A DNA stretch of 64,000 nucleotides. Origin: CAVWDU01 sp963840725. Lineage in GTDB: Bacteria; Pseudomonadota; Gammaproteobacteria; Pseudomonadales; Halieaceae. A program made the position numbers and the translations under genes. This document shows positions 35,306-43,900 of this stretch, piece after piece. The notes beneath the pieces were generated by a model. That model saw only the letters and a program-made list of their open reading frames with translations, was not told the origin of the DNA and did no database searches. Location of the stretch: the NCBI GenBank assembly GCA_963840725.1, contig CAWIZY010000016.1:1488001-1552000 (forward strand), written 5' to 3'. Within the stretch, counting starts at the first letter, position 1; each line of letters begins with the position of its first letter.

Positions 35306-35791
35306 ATGAGCAGTCAATTCCGACAGTGGACCAAGCAGTATCAGGATCAGGTGTGGTCTCTGGCCCGCTATCTGCTCAAGGATGCTGGTGAGGCGGAAGA
35401 CGCCGCCCAGGAGGCATTTATCCGCTTGTGGCGTCATCGCGATACGGTTGCGCAGGAGCGCGTAAAGCCCTGGCTGCTGCGGGTAACCCGCAATATCTGT
35501 CTGGACCGCTTGCGCAGTCGGCGCCAGGATCTGGAGCTTGCCGAGGAGCATGCGGTCGACAGCGAAGGCCCGCTGCAGTGCATGGAACAAGGCGAAAGGG
35601 CAAACGGGTTGCGCTCAGCGATTGCAGGGCTGCGCGAGCCTTATCGCAGCCTGGTGGTGCTGCGGGACCTGCAACAGCAGAGCTATGAAGATATCGCGCG
35701 CGTTACCGATCTCAGCCTGGCCCAGGTCAAAGTCTACCTGCACCGGGCGCGAAGGACACTGCGGGAGCAATTGGCGGAGGTCATGCCATGA
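35306..35791 (+). CDS. ECF sigma factor (sigma-70 family)
   Basis: This 161-residue protein has only regions 2 and 4 of sigma-70. Region 2 includes LKDAGEAEDAAQEAFIRLWR (core binding and -10 recognition). Region 4 is LRDLQQQSYEDIARVTDLSL followed by VKVYLHRARRTLREQL (-35 recognition helix-turn-helix). ECF factors answer extracytoplasmic signals. The start could be GTG 35303 or ATG 35306. The stop overlaps the next start by 4 bp (ATGA), so the downstream anti-sigma factor is translationally coupled. Confidence 0.92.
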   Translation: MSSQFRQWTKQYQDQVWSLARYLLKDAGEAEDAAQEAFIRLWRHRDTVAQERVKPWLLRVTRNICLDRLRSRRQDLELAEEHAVDSEGPLQCMEQGERANGLRSAIAGLREPYRSLVVLRDLQQQSYEDIARVTDLSLAQVKVYLHRARRTLREQLAEVMP

Positions 35792-36309
35792 TGAAAGAAG
35801 ACAAACAATCGCTGCCGGAATGGGAAGGCCAGCTCAATGCGCTGGTCGACGGCGAGCTGGACGCAGCGGGCATTGAACAGCTGAAAATGGCCGCCAGGGG
35901 CGATCCCGAGTTCAGTCGTGCCGTGTTTGATGCCGAGCAATTGCGCCGGGAACTCGCCGCTCTGCAGATTGAATCCGCGCCGGTCAGTCTGCAGGAAAAA
36001 CTGTGGCGCATTCCCGGCGATCAGAAGCGAGAACAGCGCCGGCGTTACTTCAAGCCAGTCTGGCTTGCGGCCGCAGCCGCCTCGGTGATAGCGGCTTTGC
36101 TGCTGGACCTGCCGGGAGAGCCGACCGCAGAGGCCCGGGAGATTGCCCGGGGCAAGCAGGACCTGGCGCTCGCCCTGGCCTATCTGGATCGGGCTACGCT
36201 GCGGGCATCGTCGCAGATAGCTCTGACTCTGGACGATCAAATGACCCTGCCCGTTGCGCGTAATGTCGCCTCGGTGTTGGATGAACAACTGGATCTGAAC
36301 AAGGAGTAA
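35788..36309 (+). CDS. Anti-sigma factor, single-pass membrane protein
   Basis: The 173-residue protein has an RseA-like charged N-terminal domain with WEGQLNALVDGELDAAGIEQ (sigma-binding helix). One membrane segment lies at about residues 89-106 (WLAAAAASVIAALLLDL). A short periplasmic domain rich in Ala, Leu and Arg follows. No zinc-binding HxxxCxxC motif is present. Its position directly after an ECF gene with a 4-bp overlap is the standard arrangement. It should hold the sigma factor at the membrane until a signal leads to proteolysis or conformational release. Confidence 0.85.
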   Translation: MMKEDKQSLPEWEGQLNALVDGELDAAGIEQLKMAARGDPEFSRAVFDAEQLRRELAALQIESAPVSLQEKLWRIPGDQKREQRRRYFKPVWLAAAAASVIAALLLDLPGEPTAEAREIARGKQDLALALAYLDRATLRASSQIALTLDDQMTLPVARNVASVLDEQLDLNKE

Positions 36310-36312
36310 ATC

Positions 36313-36927
36313 ATGAAGCAAGCACTGTGTATTGGTCGGGTCTGTCTTACCGCCTCTTTGCTGGCCGCGCTGCTGCCACCGTTGGCCGCTGCACAGAACG
36401 CGGCCCCACTGGCTGAATCGGTCGTGGCAGCGCCCCCCGCTCCTGCTGCCCCGCCCGCTGCCCCTGCTCCTGCGGTCGCCCCGGGCTATTTTGACTTCGC
36501 CGCGCTGGATCAGGTCTATGGGGAGCCCCGGGTGATGATCAATATCAGCCCCATGCTGCTGAAAATTATGGCCGCTGCCAGCCAGAGCGAGCCTGAAGCC
36601 GCCAAACTGATGGGCTCACTGGAGGGTGTGCGGGTCAACATTTACCCAACCGAGGGCCAACTGGCACCGGCACTGGCGCAGATCGCCAAAGCCAGGGCCG
36701 CGCTCGAGGCAGCGAACTGGCAGCCGGTGGTGCAGGTGAAAGAGGATGGTGAGGAGGTGCAGATCTTTATGAGGGCGGACGACACGGGCGTACAGGGCCT
36801 GACCGTGATGTCGGTTGATGGCGAGGAGGCCGTGTTTCTGAATATACTGGGCGATATCGATCCGTCGCAGCTGGGGAAAGTCATGCAGAAGCTGGATGTT
36901 GACGTTGATATGGGGGACCTGCCATGA
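36313..36927 (+). CDS. Exported DUF4252 protein, copy 1
   Basis: The 204-residue protein has a signal peptide (to about PPLAAAQ). A Pro/Ala-rich linker (residues about 35-57) follows, then a DUF4252 domain: EPRVMINISPMLLKIMAAAS, LEGVRVNIYP, WQPVVQVKEDGEEVQIFMR and FLNILGDIDPSQLGKVM. DUF4252 has no known biochemical function but is often found beside ECF sigma operons. It starts 3 bp after the anti-sigma stop and its own stop overlaps the next start. It is probably a target or a signal component of the sigma factor. Confidence 0.82.
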   Translation: MKQALCIGRVCLTASLLAALLPPLAAAQNAAPLAESVVAAPPAPAAPPAAPAPAVAPGYFDFAALDQVYGEPRVMINISPMLLKIMAAASQSEPEAAKLMGSLEGVRVNIYPTEGQLAPALAQIAKARAALEAANWQPVVQVKEDGEEVQIFMRADDTGVQGLTVMSVDGEEAVFLNILGDIDPSQLGKVMQKLDVDVDMGDLP

Positions 36928-37469
36928 GCCGCTGTTTTCTGGCCCGTCTTTGCGCCGCAGGCCTGGCGCTGTGGATGCTTACCGGCTGCGGACTCACCGC
37001 ACCCCGCGGCAGCGATGGCTTTGCCCGATTGCAATCCCCCGGTGTTTTTGACACCGATGTCACATTGCGGCTTTCCATCGGGCCTTCGCTGTTGCGGTTC
37101 GCCGCCTCACAGGTTGACGACGATCCGGCCACCCGCGCGCTGCTGCGCGAACTGGAGGGTGTGCGGGTCCGTCTCTACGAAATTGATGGGGATGCGAGCA
37201 AAGTGGCCCAGCGGTTAGAGGCCATGCATGCAGCTCTGCGCGCGGAGCATTGGGAACCGGTGGTGGCAGTGAGAGAGGCGAATGAGCGCACTTATATGCT
37301 GGTTAAAACCGGGGAGAGGGGTGTGGCCGGCCTGATGGTATTGAACTCCGATGGTGAGGAGGTGGTGATGGTCAACGTGATGGGGGACCTCAGGCCCGAG
37401 CTCTTTACCCAAACGATGGCCGCGCTGGAACTCGAGGTACCGGTGCAACTGCCACCGGAATCGAGTTAG
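36924..37469 (+). CDS. DUF4252 lipoprotein, copy 2
   Basis: This 181-residue protein has a lipoprotein signal with lipobox LTGC (cysteine near residue 22). Its DUF4252 domain is paralogous to the upstream one: TLRLSIGPSLLRFAASQ, LEGVRVRLYEIDGDAS, WEPVVAVREANERTYMLVK and VMVNVMGDLRPELFTQTM. The product should be anchored in the outer or inner membrane facing the periplasm. It overlaps the previous gene by 4 bp and ends the four-gene sigma operon, 8 bp before the stop of the convergent gene at 37477. Confidence 0.82.
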   Translation: MSRCFLARLCAAGLALWMLTGCGLTAPRGSDGFARLQSPGVFDTDVTLRLSIGPSLLRFAASQVDDDPATRALLRELEGVRVRLYEIDGDASKVAQRLEAMHAALRAEHWEPVVAVREANERTYMLVKTGERGVAGLMVLNSDGEEVVMVNVMGDLRPELFTQTMAALELEVPVQLPPESS

Positions 37470-37476
37470 GATCAAG

Positions 37477-38703
37477 CTACCTGGGCAGCCGGGTACCCTC
37501 CTCAAACCACCGGCTGATCAAAGCCAGATCAGCCGGCTTTATCTGTACAGATTTTTGCGGCTGTAGCGATTGAATATCGAGCGTTCTGCGGCAAACGCTG
37601 ATGGTATACAGGTTTTCACCCGCCACCGAATACAGATCGATGCTGCGTGACAACGCGTACGCGAGCATATCAGGAGTCCACAGGCAATTTCTCACTAATT
37701 TGGCGTGCCGCCGTATTTTTGCCAGGGAATCCAGGGCTTTGACCTTGTCATTGCCGCTGATAATGGGCACCGGTATATCGTCATCGACCAGGAACAGGCA
37801 GGCAAGGTCGACAAGCTGTTCTACCTCGTTCGACCTCATTGTGATGCGGGTGAGTTGTCTGGCAATATCCGGCGTGAGCAAATCCCGATTCTCGATCAGC
37901 TCGGTGATTCTTCTCGACACCAGCCCCTGGATGGGGTTGTTCAGCTCAAAGTAGCGCAGGGCAGCAATCACAGTGGCTTGCTGCGCACAGTCGCCATTTC
38001 GCGCCCGCAGTAGCCATGCCAGATCTGTCGGGTCGATATCGGGACGACGCACCAGCATTCTGGCAAACGCCAGCCCTTGCGGCGTCCAGCGGGGCTGATG
38101 AGCAAATAGCTTGAAGAATGCTTTCTCGCTGCTGCCACTGTTAAAGTCATATGCGGGTATTCGCAGGATCGAATGCCTGATGACCGGGGCCAGATCTGCG
38201 GGGCGCGTGTTGCCCGGACGCACTTTTTTCAGCCAATTGATGTGAGCTTGTTTTATCAGCGCATTGCCGGTTAAGCGCCTCACCAGATCCACTCTGTTGG
38301 GGCGTCCCGACAGCGCTGACGATATATCTGCTGAATTTTCCAGCAGCAAGATCAGAATGCCCGGGTTATCCAGATACTCAGCGAGCGCCGGCTGATCGAA
38401 AACCCGGGCTTGGTAGCCCAGGTTATCCAGGCCCGACTCCCGATATCGGCGCAATTGACCGATCCCGGGCAGTGTGATGTTCAATGCATCATCGAGATTG
38501 TTGCAATCGGGCAGAGCAAGACGCCACAAGCGTCCGGCGGGCAGTGGGTCGTAGGCAGCACGTTCCTCATTGAAGTAGTGCGGATGTAGTCCAAGCATGT
38601 CACAGGTGACGATGATTTGTGCCTTGCCCTCGATCGACTGCCCGAACTCGATGTTAGGGGGAAGCGAGGTCAGGTCTATGGGACTATCTGCTGCTAATGT
38701 CAT
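37477..38703 (-). CDS. Hypothetical protein, 408 residues, unrecognised
   Basis: The ATG at 38703 has a good AGAGAGG upstream, and codon use matches the neighbours, so this is a real gene. The product is soluble, without signal peptide or membrane segments. It starts MTLAADSPIDLTSLPPNIEF, and its C-terminal two thirds are predicted mostly helical with many Arg and Leu residues (LAFARMLVRRPDIDPTDLAW, SRRITELIENRDLLTPDIAR), which suggests an alpha-helical repeat. I do not recognise the family. It is convergent with the sigma operon. The 39-bp dispersed repeat lies about 30 bp upstream of its start. Confidence 0.8.
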   Translation of the reverse strand: MTLAADSPIDLTSLPPNIEFGQSIEGKAQIIVTCDMLGLHPHYFNEERAAYDPLPAGRLWRLALPDCNNLDDALNITLPGIGQLRRYRESGLDNLGYQARVFDQPALAEYLDNPGILILLLENSADISSALSGRPNRVDLVRRLTGNALIKQAHINWLKKVRPGNTRPADLAPVIRHSILRIPAYDFNSGSSEKAFFKLFAHQPRWTPQGLAFARMLVRRPDIDPTDLAWLLRARNGDCAQQATVIAALRYFELNNPIQGLVSRRITELIENRDLLTPDIARQLTRITMRSNEVEQLVDLACLFLVDDDIPVPIISGNDKVKALDSLAKIRRHAKLVRNCLWTPDMLAYALSRSIDLYSVAGENLYTISVCRRTLDIQSLQPQKSVQIKPADLALISRWFEEGTRLPR

Positions 38704-38735
38704 GGGCCTCTCTTGTTTGCACTGGGGGAAATACC

Positions 38736-38774
38736 GGGTTTGCCTGAAAGCCTGAGCGCATTGCCATTATTCAG
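38736..38774 (+). repeat. 39-bp dispersed repeat, copy 2
   Basis: This is nearly identical (one mismatch) to 15511-15549 and in the same orientation. It lies in the 276-bp gap between the unrecognised 408-residue gene and the FAD oxidoreductase. Here the left complementary arm that gives copy 1 its long hairpin is missing. The rest of 38775-38979 holds nothing else I can support. Confidence 0.8.
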
Positions 38775-38979
38775 CCTGCTAGGATAATCCGGGTCGGTAG
38801 GGTGCCGTCAATGGGATTTTTAGGGCGGCGACGCCCACAGGGAAATCCTCACCAAGATGCTCAGCCAGGTGAACCCCGGCCCTGTACGTGAGTTGTAAAT
38901 GGCTATAAGAGACGGCCTGCACGGGCTCTGGATGAGTGCTAGAGTTAGAGGCGATAGGGCGAGCAGCAGGCAGGGGATT

Positions 38980-40890
38980 ATGGAGATCACGCGTAGAGAT
39001 TTCGTTGGCGGCACCCTCATTGGCGCGGGGGCCAGCCTGCTGGTGGCCAAAGCGCCAGGAGCCCTCGGCGGGCCAGAGGCAGCGGGCCTCAAGCGAGGCA
39101 AGACCATGCCCCTGCCTCTGAACGAGCTGGATCGCGCCTGGACGGGCCCGGGGGGCCTGGGAGACTACGCGCCCGCCAATGGCAACACCCACCGTGAAGT
39201 GAATGCTGCGCATACCCTGCGCAATGGTGATTTTACCCAACGGGTGAAAGCTGCTGTGAATACCGGGGAGCATTTCGACCTGGTAGTGGTTGGGGCCGGA
39301 TTCGCCGGCTGTACGGCGGCCTATACGTTTCTGAAAGCGCACCCCAAAGCGACGGTGCTGATTCTGGACAACCACGAAATGTTCGGGGGCGAGGCCAGGC
39401 AAAACGAATTTGAAGTAGACGGGTACCGGCTCTGGGCGCCACAGGGCTCCACCGGCGTGGTGTGGCCACCGAAGGCGGCAAAAGCCATCGAGATGTATTC
39501 GCCCCTGTGGGATGAGCTGAAACTGCCGCAGGCGTTCGAGTGGCAGGAGGCAAAAAATTCCAGGGTGAAGATTCCCTTCGATAACTACTCCCCCATGCAC
39601 CTCACCTGGGAGGGCACGGACCTGGGTTGGTATCACGCGGGTCACGGTATGAGCGTGAACCCGTGGCAGAATCGCTTTGCCGATGTGCCAATAGATGAGC
39701 AGACGAAGAACGACTTCCTGTGGATGGAGACCTACCGCCAGCCTCCCGAGCGAGAAGACTGGGATCGCTGGCTGGACAGCATGACCTATCAGGAATTCCT
39801 CAAGAACGAGATGGGACTGGACAGTCAGGCGGTACTTGAATATCTCCAGCCCTTCGGCGCGGCGATGGGCATGGGGTTGGGCCCCGATGTGATCTCTGCC
39901 TACCAGGCCTACAACTTTCTGCAGCCCGGCGTATTGCAGTACGGCCGGCAGCAGGGCATCGGTGACCCGACGGACTATGTGTATCTGGCTCAGTGGCCGG
40001 GCGGTAATACCGGCACTCTGCGACATCTGGTCTGGAAACTGATTCCGGGTATCTATGGCAAGGTATCCGGTATCAATGATGTTTTATCCGCACCCATCGA
40101 CAGGGATCAGGTGGATCGGGAGGGCAACAGCACCCGCATCCGTCTGGGCTCCCTGGTGGTCAATGTGCGCCACCAGGGGTCTGCCCGCGTGAACGTGGTC
40201 TACCTCAATGGCGACACCCTGTCAGCTGTGACAGCGGACCGTGTGGTGATGGCGGGACAGCAGCACCTTAACAAACGGGTGGTGGCTGACTTGCCTGTGG
40301 CGCACCGTTCAGCGATGGATCAATTCATGCACGCGCCCATGATGATGGTGAATGTGGCACTGCGGAACTGGCGTTTCATGGATAAAATGGGCGTGGCCTC
40401 GGTGCGCTGGTTTGGCGATGACCTGGGCTGGTTTACGACCCTGCGCAGGCAGATGATTCTGGATGGCGAGGAGCCTATGCCGCTGGATCCGGATAAACCC
40501 ACGGTCCTTACCATGTATAACTCTTTCTGCCTGCCGGGCCTGCCCATCGATCAGCAGTGCGTGGCAGCGCGGATGAAAATGTTCGGCATGAGCTATGCGG
40601 AAATCGAAAACAAGGTGAAGACGCAATTCACCCGCATGTTCGCGCCAGGTGGTTTTGACGCCGAGCGAGACATTGCCGGCATTATTGTTAACCGGCAGGG
40701 GCACGCCTACGCCGCCACGCCGCCGGGGTTCTTCTTCGGCAAAAACGGGCAGCCGGCGCCCTCGGATGTGATCCGCAAGCCCCACGGACGTATCGCCTTT
40801 GCGCATGCGGAGCTGATGGGCATGCAGATGTGGGAGGGCGCTGTTCATGAGGGCGAGCGTGCGGGTCATCAAGTGGCGGCCATGGCCTAG
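38980..40890 (+). CDS. Tat-exported FAD-dependent oxidoreductase, spermidine dehydrogenase (SpdH)-like
   Basis: This 636-residue protein begins with a Tat signal (MEITRRDFVGGTLIGAGASL) with the twin Arg at residues 5-6. The FAD-binding motif VVVGAGFAGCTAAYTFLKA lies near residue 105, with GGEARQNEFEVDGYRLWAPQ after it. The long middle part (YQEFLKNEMGLDS, GNTGTLRHLVWKLIPG) resembles spermidine dehydrogenase SpdH, a periplasmic amine oxidoreductase, but the substrate is not proven. The ATG at 38980 follows AGGGG. The gene ends 80 bp before the reductive dehalogenase on the same strand, so the two probably share a transcript. Confidence 0.78.
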   Translation: MEITRRDFVGGTLIGAGASLLVAKAPGALGGPEAAGLKRGKTMPLPLNELDRAWTGPGGLGDYAPANGNTHREVNAAHTLRNGDFTQRVKAAVNTGEHFDLVVVGAGFAGCTAAYTFLKAHPKATVLILDNHEMFGGEARQNEFEVDGYRLWAPQGSTGVVWPPKAAKAIEMYSPLWDELKLPQAFEWQEAKNSRVKIPFDNYSPMHLTWEGTDLGWYHAGHGMSVNPWQNRFADVPIDEQTKNDFLWMETYRQPPEREDWDRWLDSMTYQEFLKNEMGLDSQAVLEYLQPFGAAMGMGLGPDVISAYQAYNFLQPGVLQYGRQQGIGDPTDYVYLAQWPGGNTGTLRHLVWKLIPGIYGKVSGINDVLSAPIDRDQVDREGNSTRIRLGSLVVNVRHQGSARVNVVYLNGDTLSAVTADRVVMAGQQHLNKRVVADLPVAHRSAMDQFMHAPMMMVNVALRNWRFMDKMGVASVRWFGDDLGWFTTLRRQMILDGEEPMPLDPDKPTVLTMYNSFCLPGLPIDQQCVAARMKMFGMSYAEIENKVKTQFTRMFAPGGFDAERDIAGIIVNRQGHAYAATPPGFFFGKNGQPAPSDVIRKPHGRIAFAHAELMGMQMWEGAVHEGERAGHQVAAMA

Positions 40891-40924
40891 CGGGCGGCAT
40901 GCTCAACCGGGTTTTGGGAACGAC

Positions 40925-40960
40925 GTGCACCACAACTTGCACCACAGCTTGCACCACAAC
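40925..40960 (+). repeat. Three 12-bp tandem repeats before the dehalogenase start
   Basis: GTGCACCACAAC, TTGCACCACAGC and TTGCACCACAAC stand head to tail, ending 10 bp before the ATG at 40970. The unit length is a multiple of three and the frame is open, so if translation began further upstream the block would encode a His-rich HHNLHHSLHHN tract. Confidence 0.7.
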
Positions 40961-40969
40961 AGGCCGCCG

Positions 40970-43900
40970 ATGATGCGTCTTTTTTCTTACAAGAACCGCC
41001 CCTTCCATCTTGGCCCATACCCCCTGGAGCGACTGCCGCGCAGTGACACCCCAGCGGACCTGTCCGCTGTGCCAGCCATGCAGCCGCTGCTTTTTCATCG
41101 CCCTGAGGGCACCAGTCTGGTCAACGCCATGCGCCGCTACCAGGCCATGCTGGACGCCATCCGCGACGGTATGGTGAAGAAAGAGAAAGCGCTTATCCCC
41201 GACGACCTGCAGGAGCGGACGCGGCATCTGAAGTCTTTCGGCTACTACCAGGATGCCTCCCAGGTGGGCGTGTGCAAGTTGACGCCCGAAATGTTTCTGC
41301 CCCAGCCTGTCGTCAACCCGGACATCGGCGATTTGGCAGAGTTGTTGCGCAGTCAGCAAACCAAGACCCTGGCGGCGGGGATAGATGTGATCATGGCGGA
41401 GCTGCGGGAATCCATGAACGCGCCACCCGCAACCGTCGCCCACCACAGCCACGCCCTGGTATTCCTCTACGAGTACCCGCGAGAGCCGGGCTCGGATGAA
41501 GCCGGCTGTGAGTGGCTGACGGACAGCATGGCGGAGCGCACCTGCGTGCGAGCTGCAGAGACCGGGGCCATACTTTCGAACTACATCCGCCTGCTGGGTT
41601 ACGAGGCCCGGGGGCATTCGGGCGCCTGTGCCGATGTGGATCTGAACAAGCTGGCCGTGGCGGCAGGGCTCGCCCGGGTGGAGCAGGGCGCATCGGGTCC
41701 CCGGCTTATGAACCCCTACACGGGCAGTCGTTTCGGCTTGTGCGCGGTGACCACCGTTCTGGAGGTCGCCCCGGACCGCCCGTTGGCGGGTGGTGGAGCC
41801 AGGGATTATTGGCGCAGTCACGGCCCGGCCTGGCAGTTGGGGATGGGCTTCGCCAAGAATCGCTTCAATCAGCTGGCATACCGCAAACGACGCTACGTGG
41901 ATGGCGCCTACCCCTTTGAGAACAGCCGGCGGGCAGAGGTTCCTACCACCCTGATCGATGAGCCGCGTATTCCGCGGGTGCCCAAGCGCACCGACATGTT
42001 TGCCCGCGCCATTTTTGGCGACATGGGAGCAAAACTTCAGGATGCCGCACGCAACGGCAACTACGTGCGCAAGAGCGCCACCAGTTTCGCGGCGCGACGC
42101 CCGTTGGGGGCCTTCGTGCTGCTTCAAAATGGCCCTGTTGCAGCGGACATTGCTGCAGGCACGGAAGATGCCCGACGCAATGCGGACAACATCAAGGCCG
42201 CTTTGTATTTTCTGGGGGCCGACGCCGTAGGCATTTCCCGCTGCCCGGACTGGGCCTACTACTCCCACGATGCCGCCGGTGATCCCTTGCCGGCTTATCA
42301 CCCCAACGCCATCTCGGTCATTATCGACCAGGGGCACGAGACCATGGAGGGCGCCTCGGGGGACGACTGGATTGCCTGCTCCCAGTCCATGCGCGCCTAT
42401 CTGCGCTTCTCCTTGCTGGGCGGTATTATCGGCGATCAGATCCGCCACTTGGGCTATGGCGCAAGGGTGCATACGGTGATGGATGGCGAGGTGCTGCAAC
42501 CGCCTCTGTTGCTGCTTGCGGGCCTCGGTGAGGTGAGCCGGATCGGCGAAGTGATACTCAACCCCTTCCTCGGGCCACGGCTCAAATCCGGTGCTATCAC
42601 CACCGATATGCCGCTGGCGCATGACCGTCCCATCGACTTTGGCCTGCAGCGCTTTTGCGATCAGTGCAACAAATGTGCGCGTGAGTGCCCCTCGGGCGCG
42701 ATCACCGCCGGCCCCAAACGGATGTTCAATGGCTACGAGATCTGGAAATCCGACAGCCAGAAATGCACCACCTACCGGGTAACCCAGGCCGCCGGGGCGA
42801 TGTGCGGACGCTGCATGAAGACCTGTCCCTGGAACCTCGAGGGTCTGTTCGCCGAGGCGCCGTTTCGCTGGCTGGCCAGCCATGTGCCCGCAGCAGCGAA
42901 ACATCTGGCAGCGCTGGACGACCGCTTGGGGCACGGCAGTATCAACCCGGTAAAAAAATGGTGGTGGGACCTTGAGATGGTCGATGAGGGCCCCTACCAA
43001 CCCTCATCCCACGGCAGCGAGGCCCGTGCCCTGCAGCAGGATCTGGCGCTCAAGTTTGAGGACCAGACCCTGGCAGTTTACCCGGCCTCACTGGCACCGC
43101 CGCCTTATCCGTTCCCCTTTCCGATGGACCGGGAAGCGGGTATTGCAGCCTATGACCGATTGATTGGTCCCGAGGAGTACCGGGCCCGGTTGGCGGCGGG
43201 AGACACAGCACAGCTGGCCCATGAATACCGTTTGCCACAGGGCGATGCACCGGTCTTACCACTGGTGCTCTCAAAGATGGAAGTGATGACACCGGCTATC
43301 AGCCGCTACCGTTTGTCCAGCCCCGGTGGCGAACCGCTGCCAGTCTTCGCGGCCGGCGCTCATCTGGATGTGGTTGTGGCGCCTGAATTTTTGCGCCAGT
43401 ACAGCCTGGCGGGCAATCCGGCGGATCGCAGTCATTACGAGATCGCCGTACTGCGCGAGGACGGTGGTCGCGGTGGTTCGGCGCTGCTGCACCGTATCTT
43501 CAGTGAGGGACGGCGGGTGTTTGTATCCCGCCCGATCAATCACTTTCCGCTGGATGAGTCAGCCACCCGCACGCTGCTGATGGGCGGTGGCATCGGCATC
43601 ACTCCCCTGCTGGCCATGGGTCACCGCTTGCACAGCCTGGGTAAGGTGTTCCGGCTGCACTATTCCTGCCATGATCGAGAACATGCCGCCTATCTCGACA
43701 CCCTGGCCGCCGTACCCTGGTCTGAATGCGTGGTAGTCCACTGCTCCACCGAGGGGACCCGGGCGGACTTCACTGGCCTGCTAAGTGACTATCGTCCCGG
43801 GGATCATCTTTACACCTGCGGGCCAGAGCGCTACATGGAAGCCGTGCTGAACTGCGGACTGGGCCATGGCTGGCCTGAGGAGGTACTGCACCGGGAGTAT

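Noticed and set aside
38779..40026. 415-codon minus-strand open frame
   Set aside because: It lies opposite the SpdH-like flavoprotein, which has a signal peptide and FAD motif; the shadow frame has neither.
40688..43000. 770-codon minus-strand open frame
   Set aside because: It lies opposite the FAD oxidoreductase and reductive dehalogenase and shows no family features.
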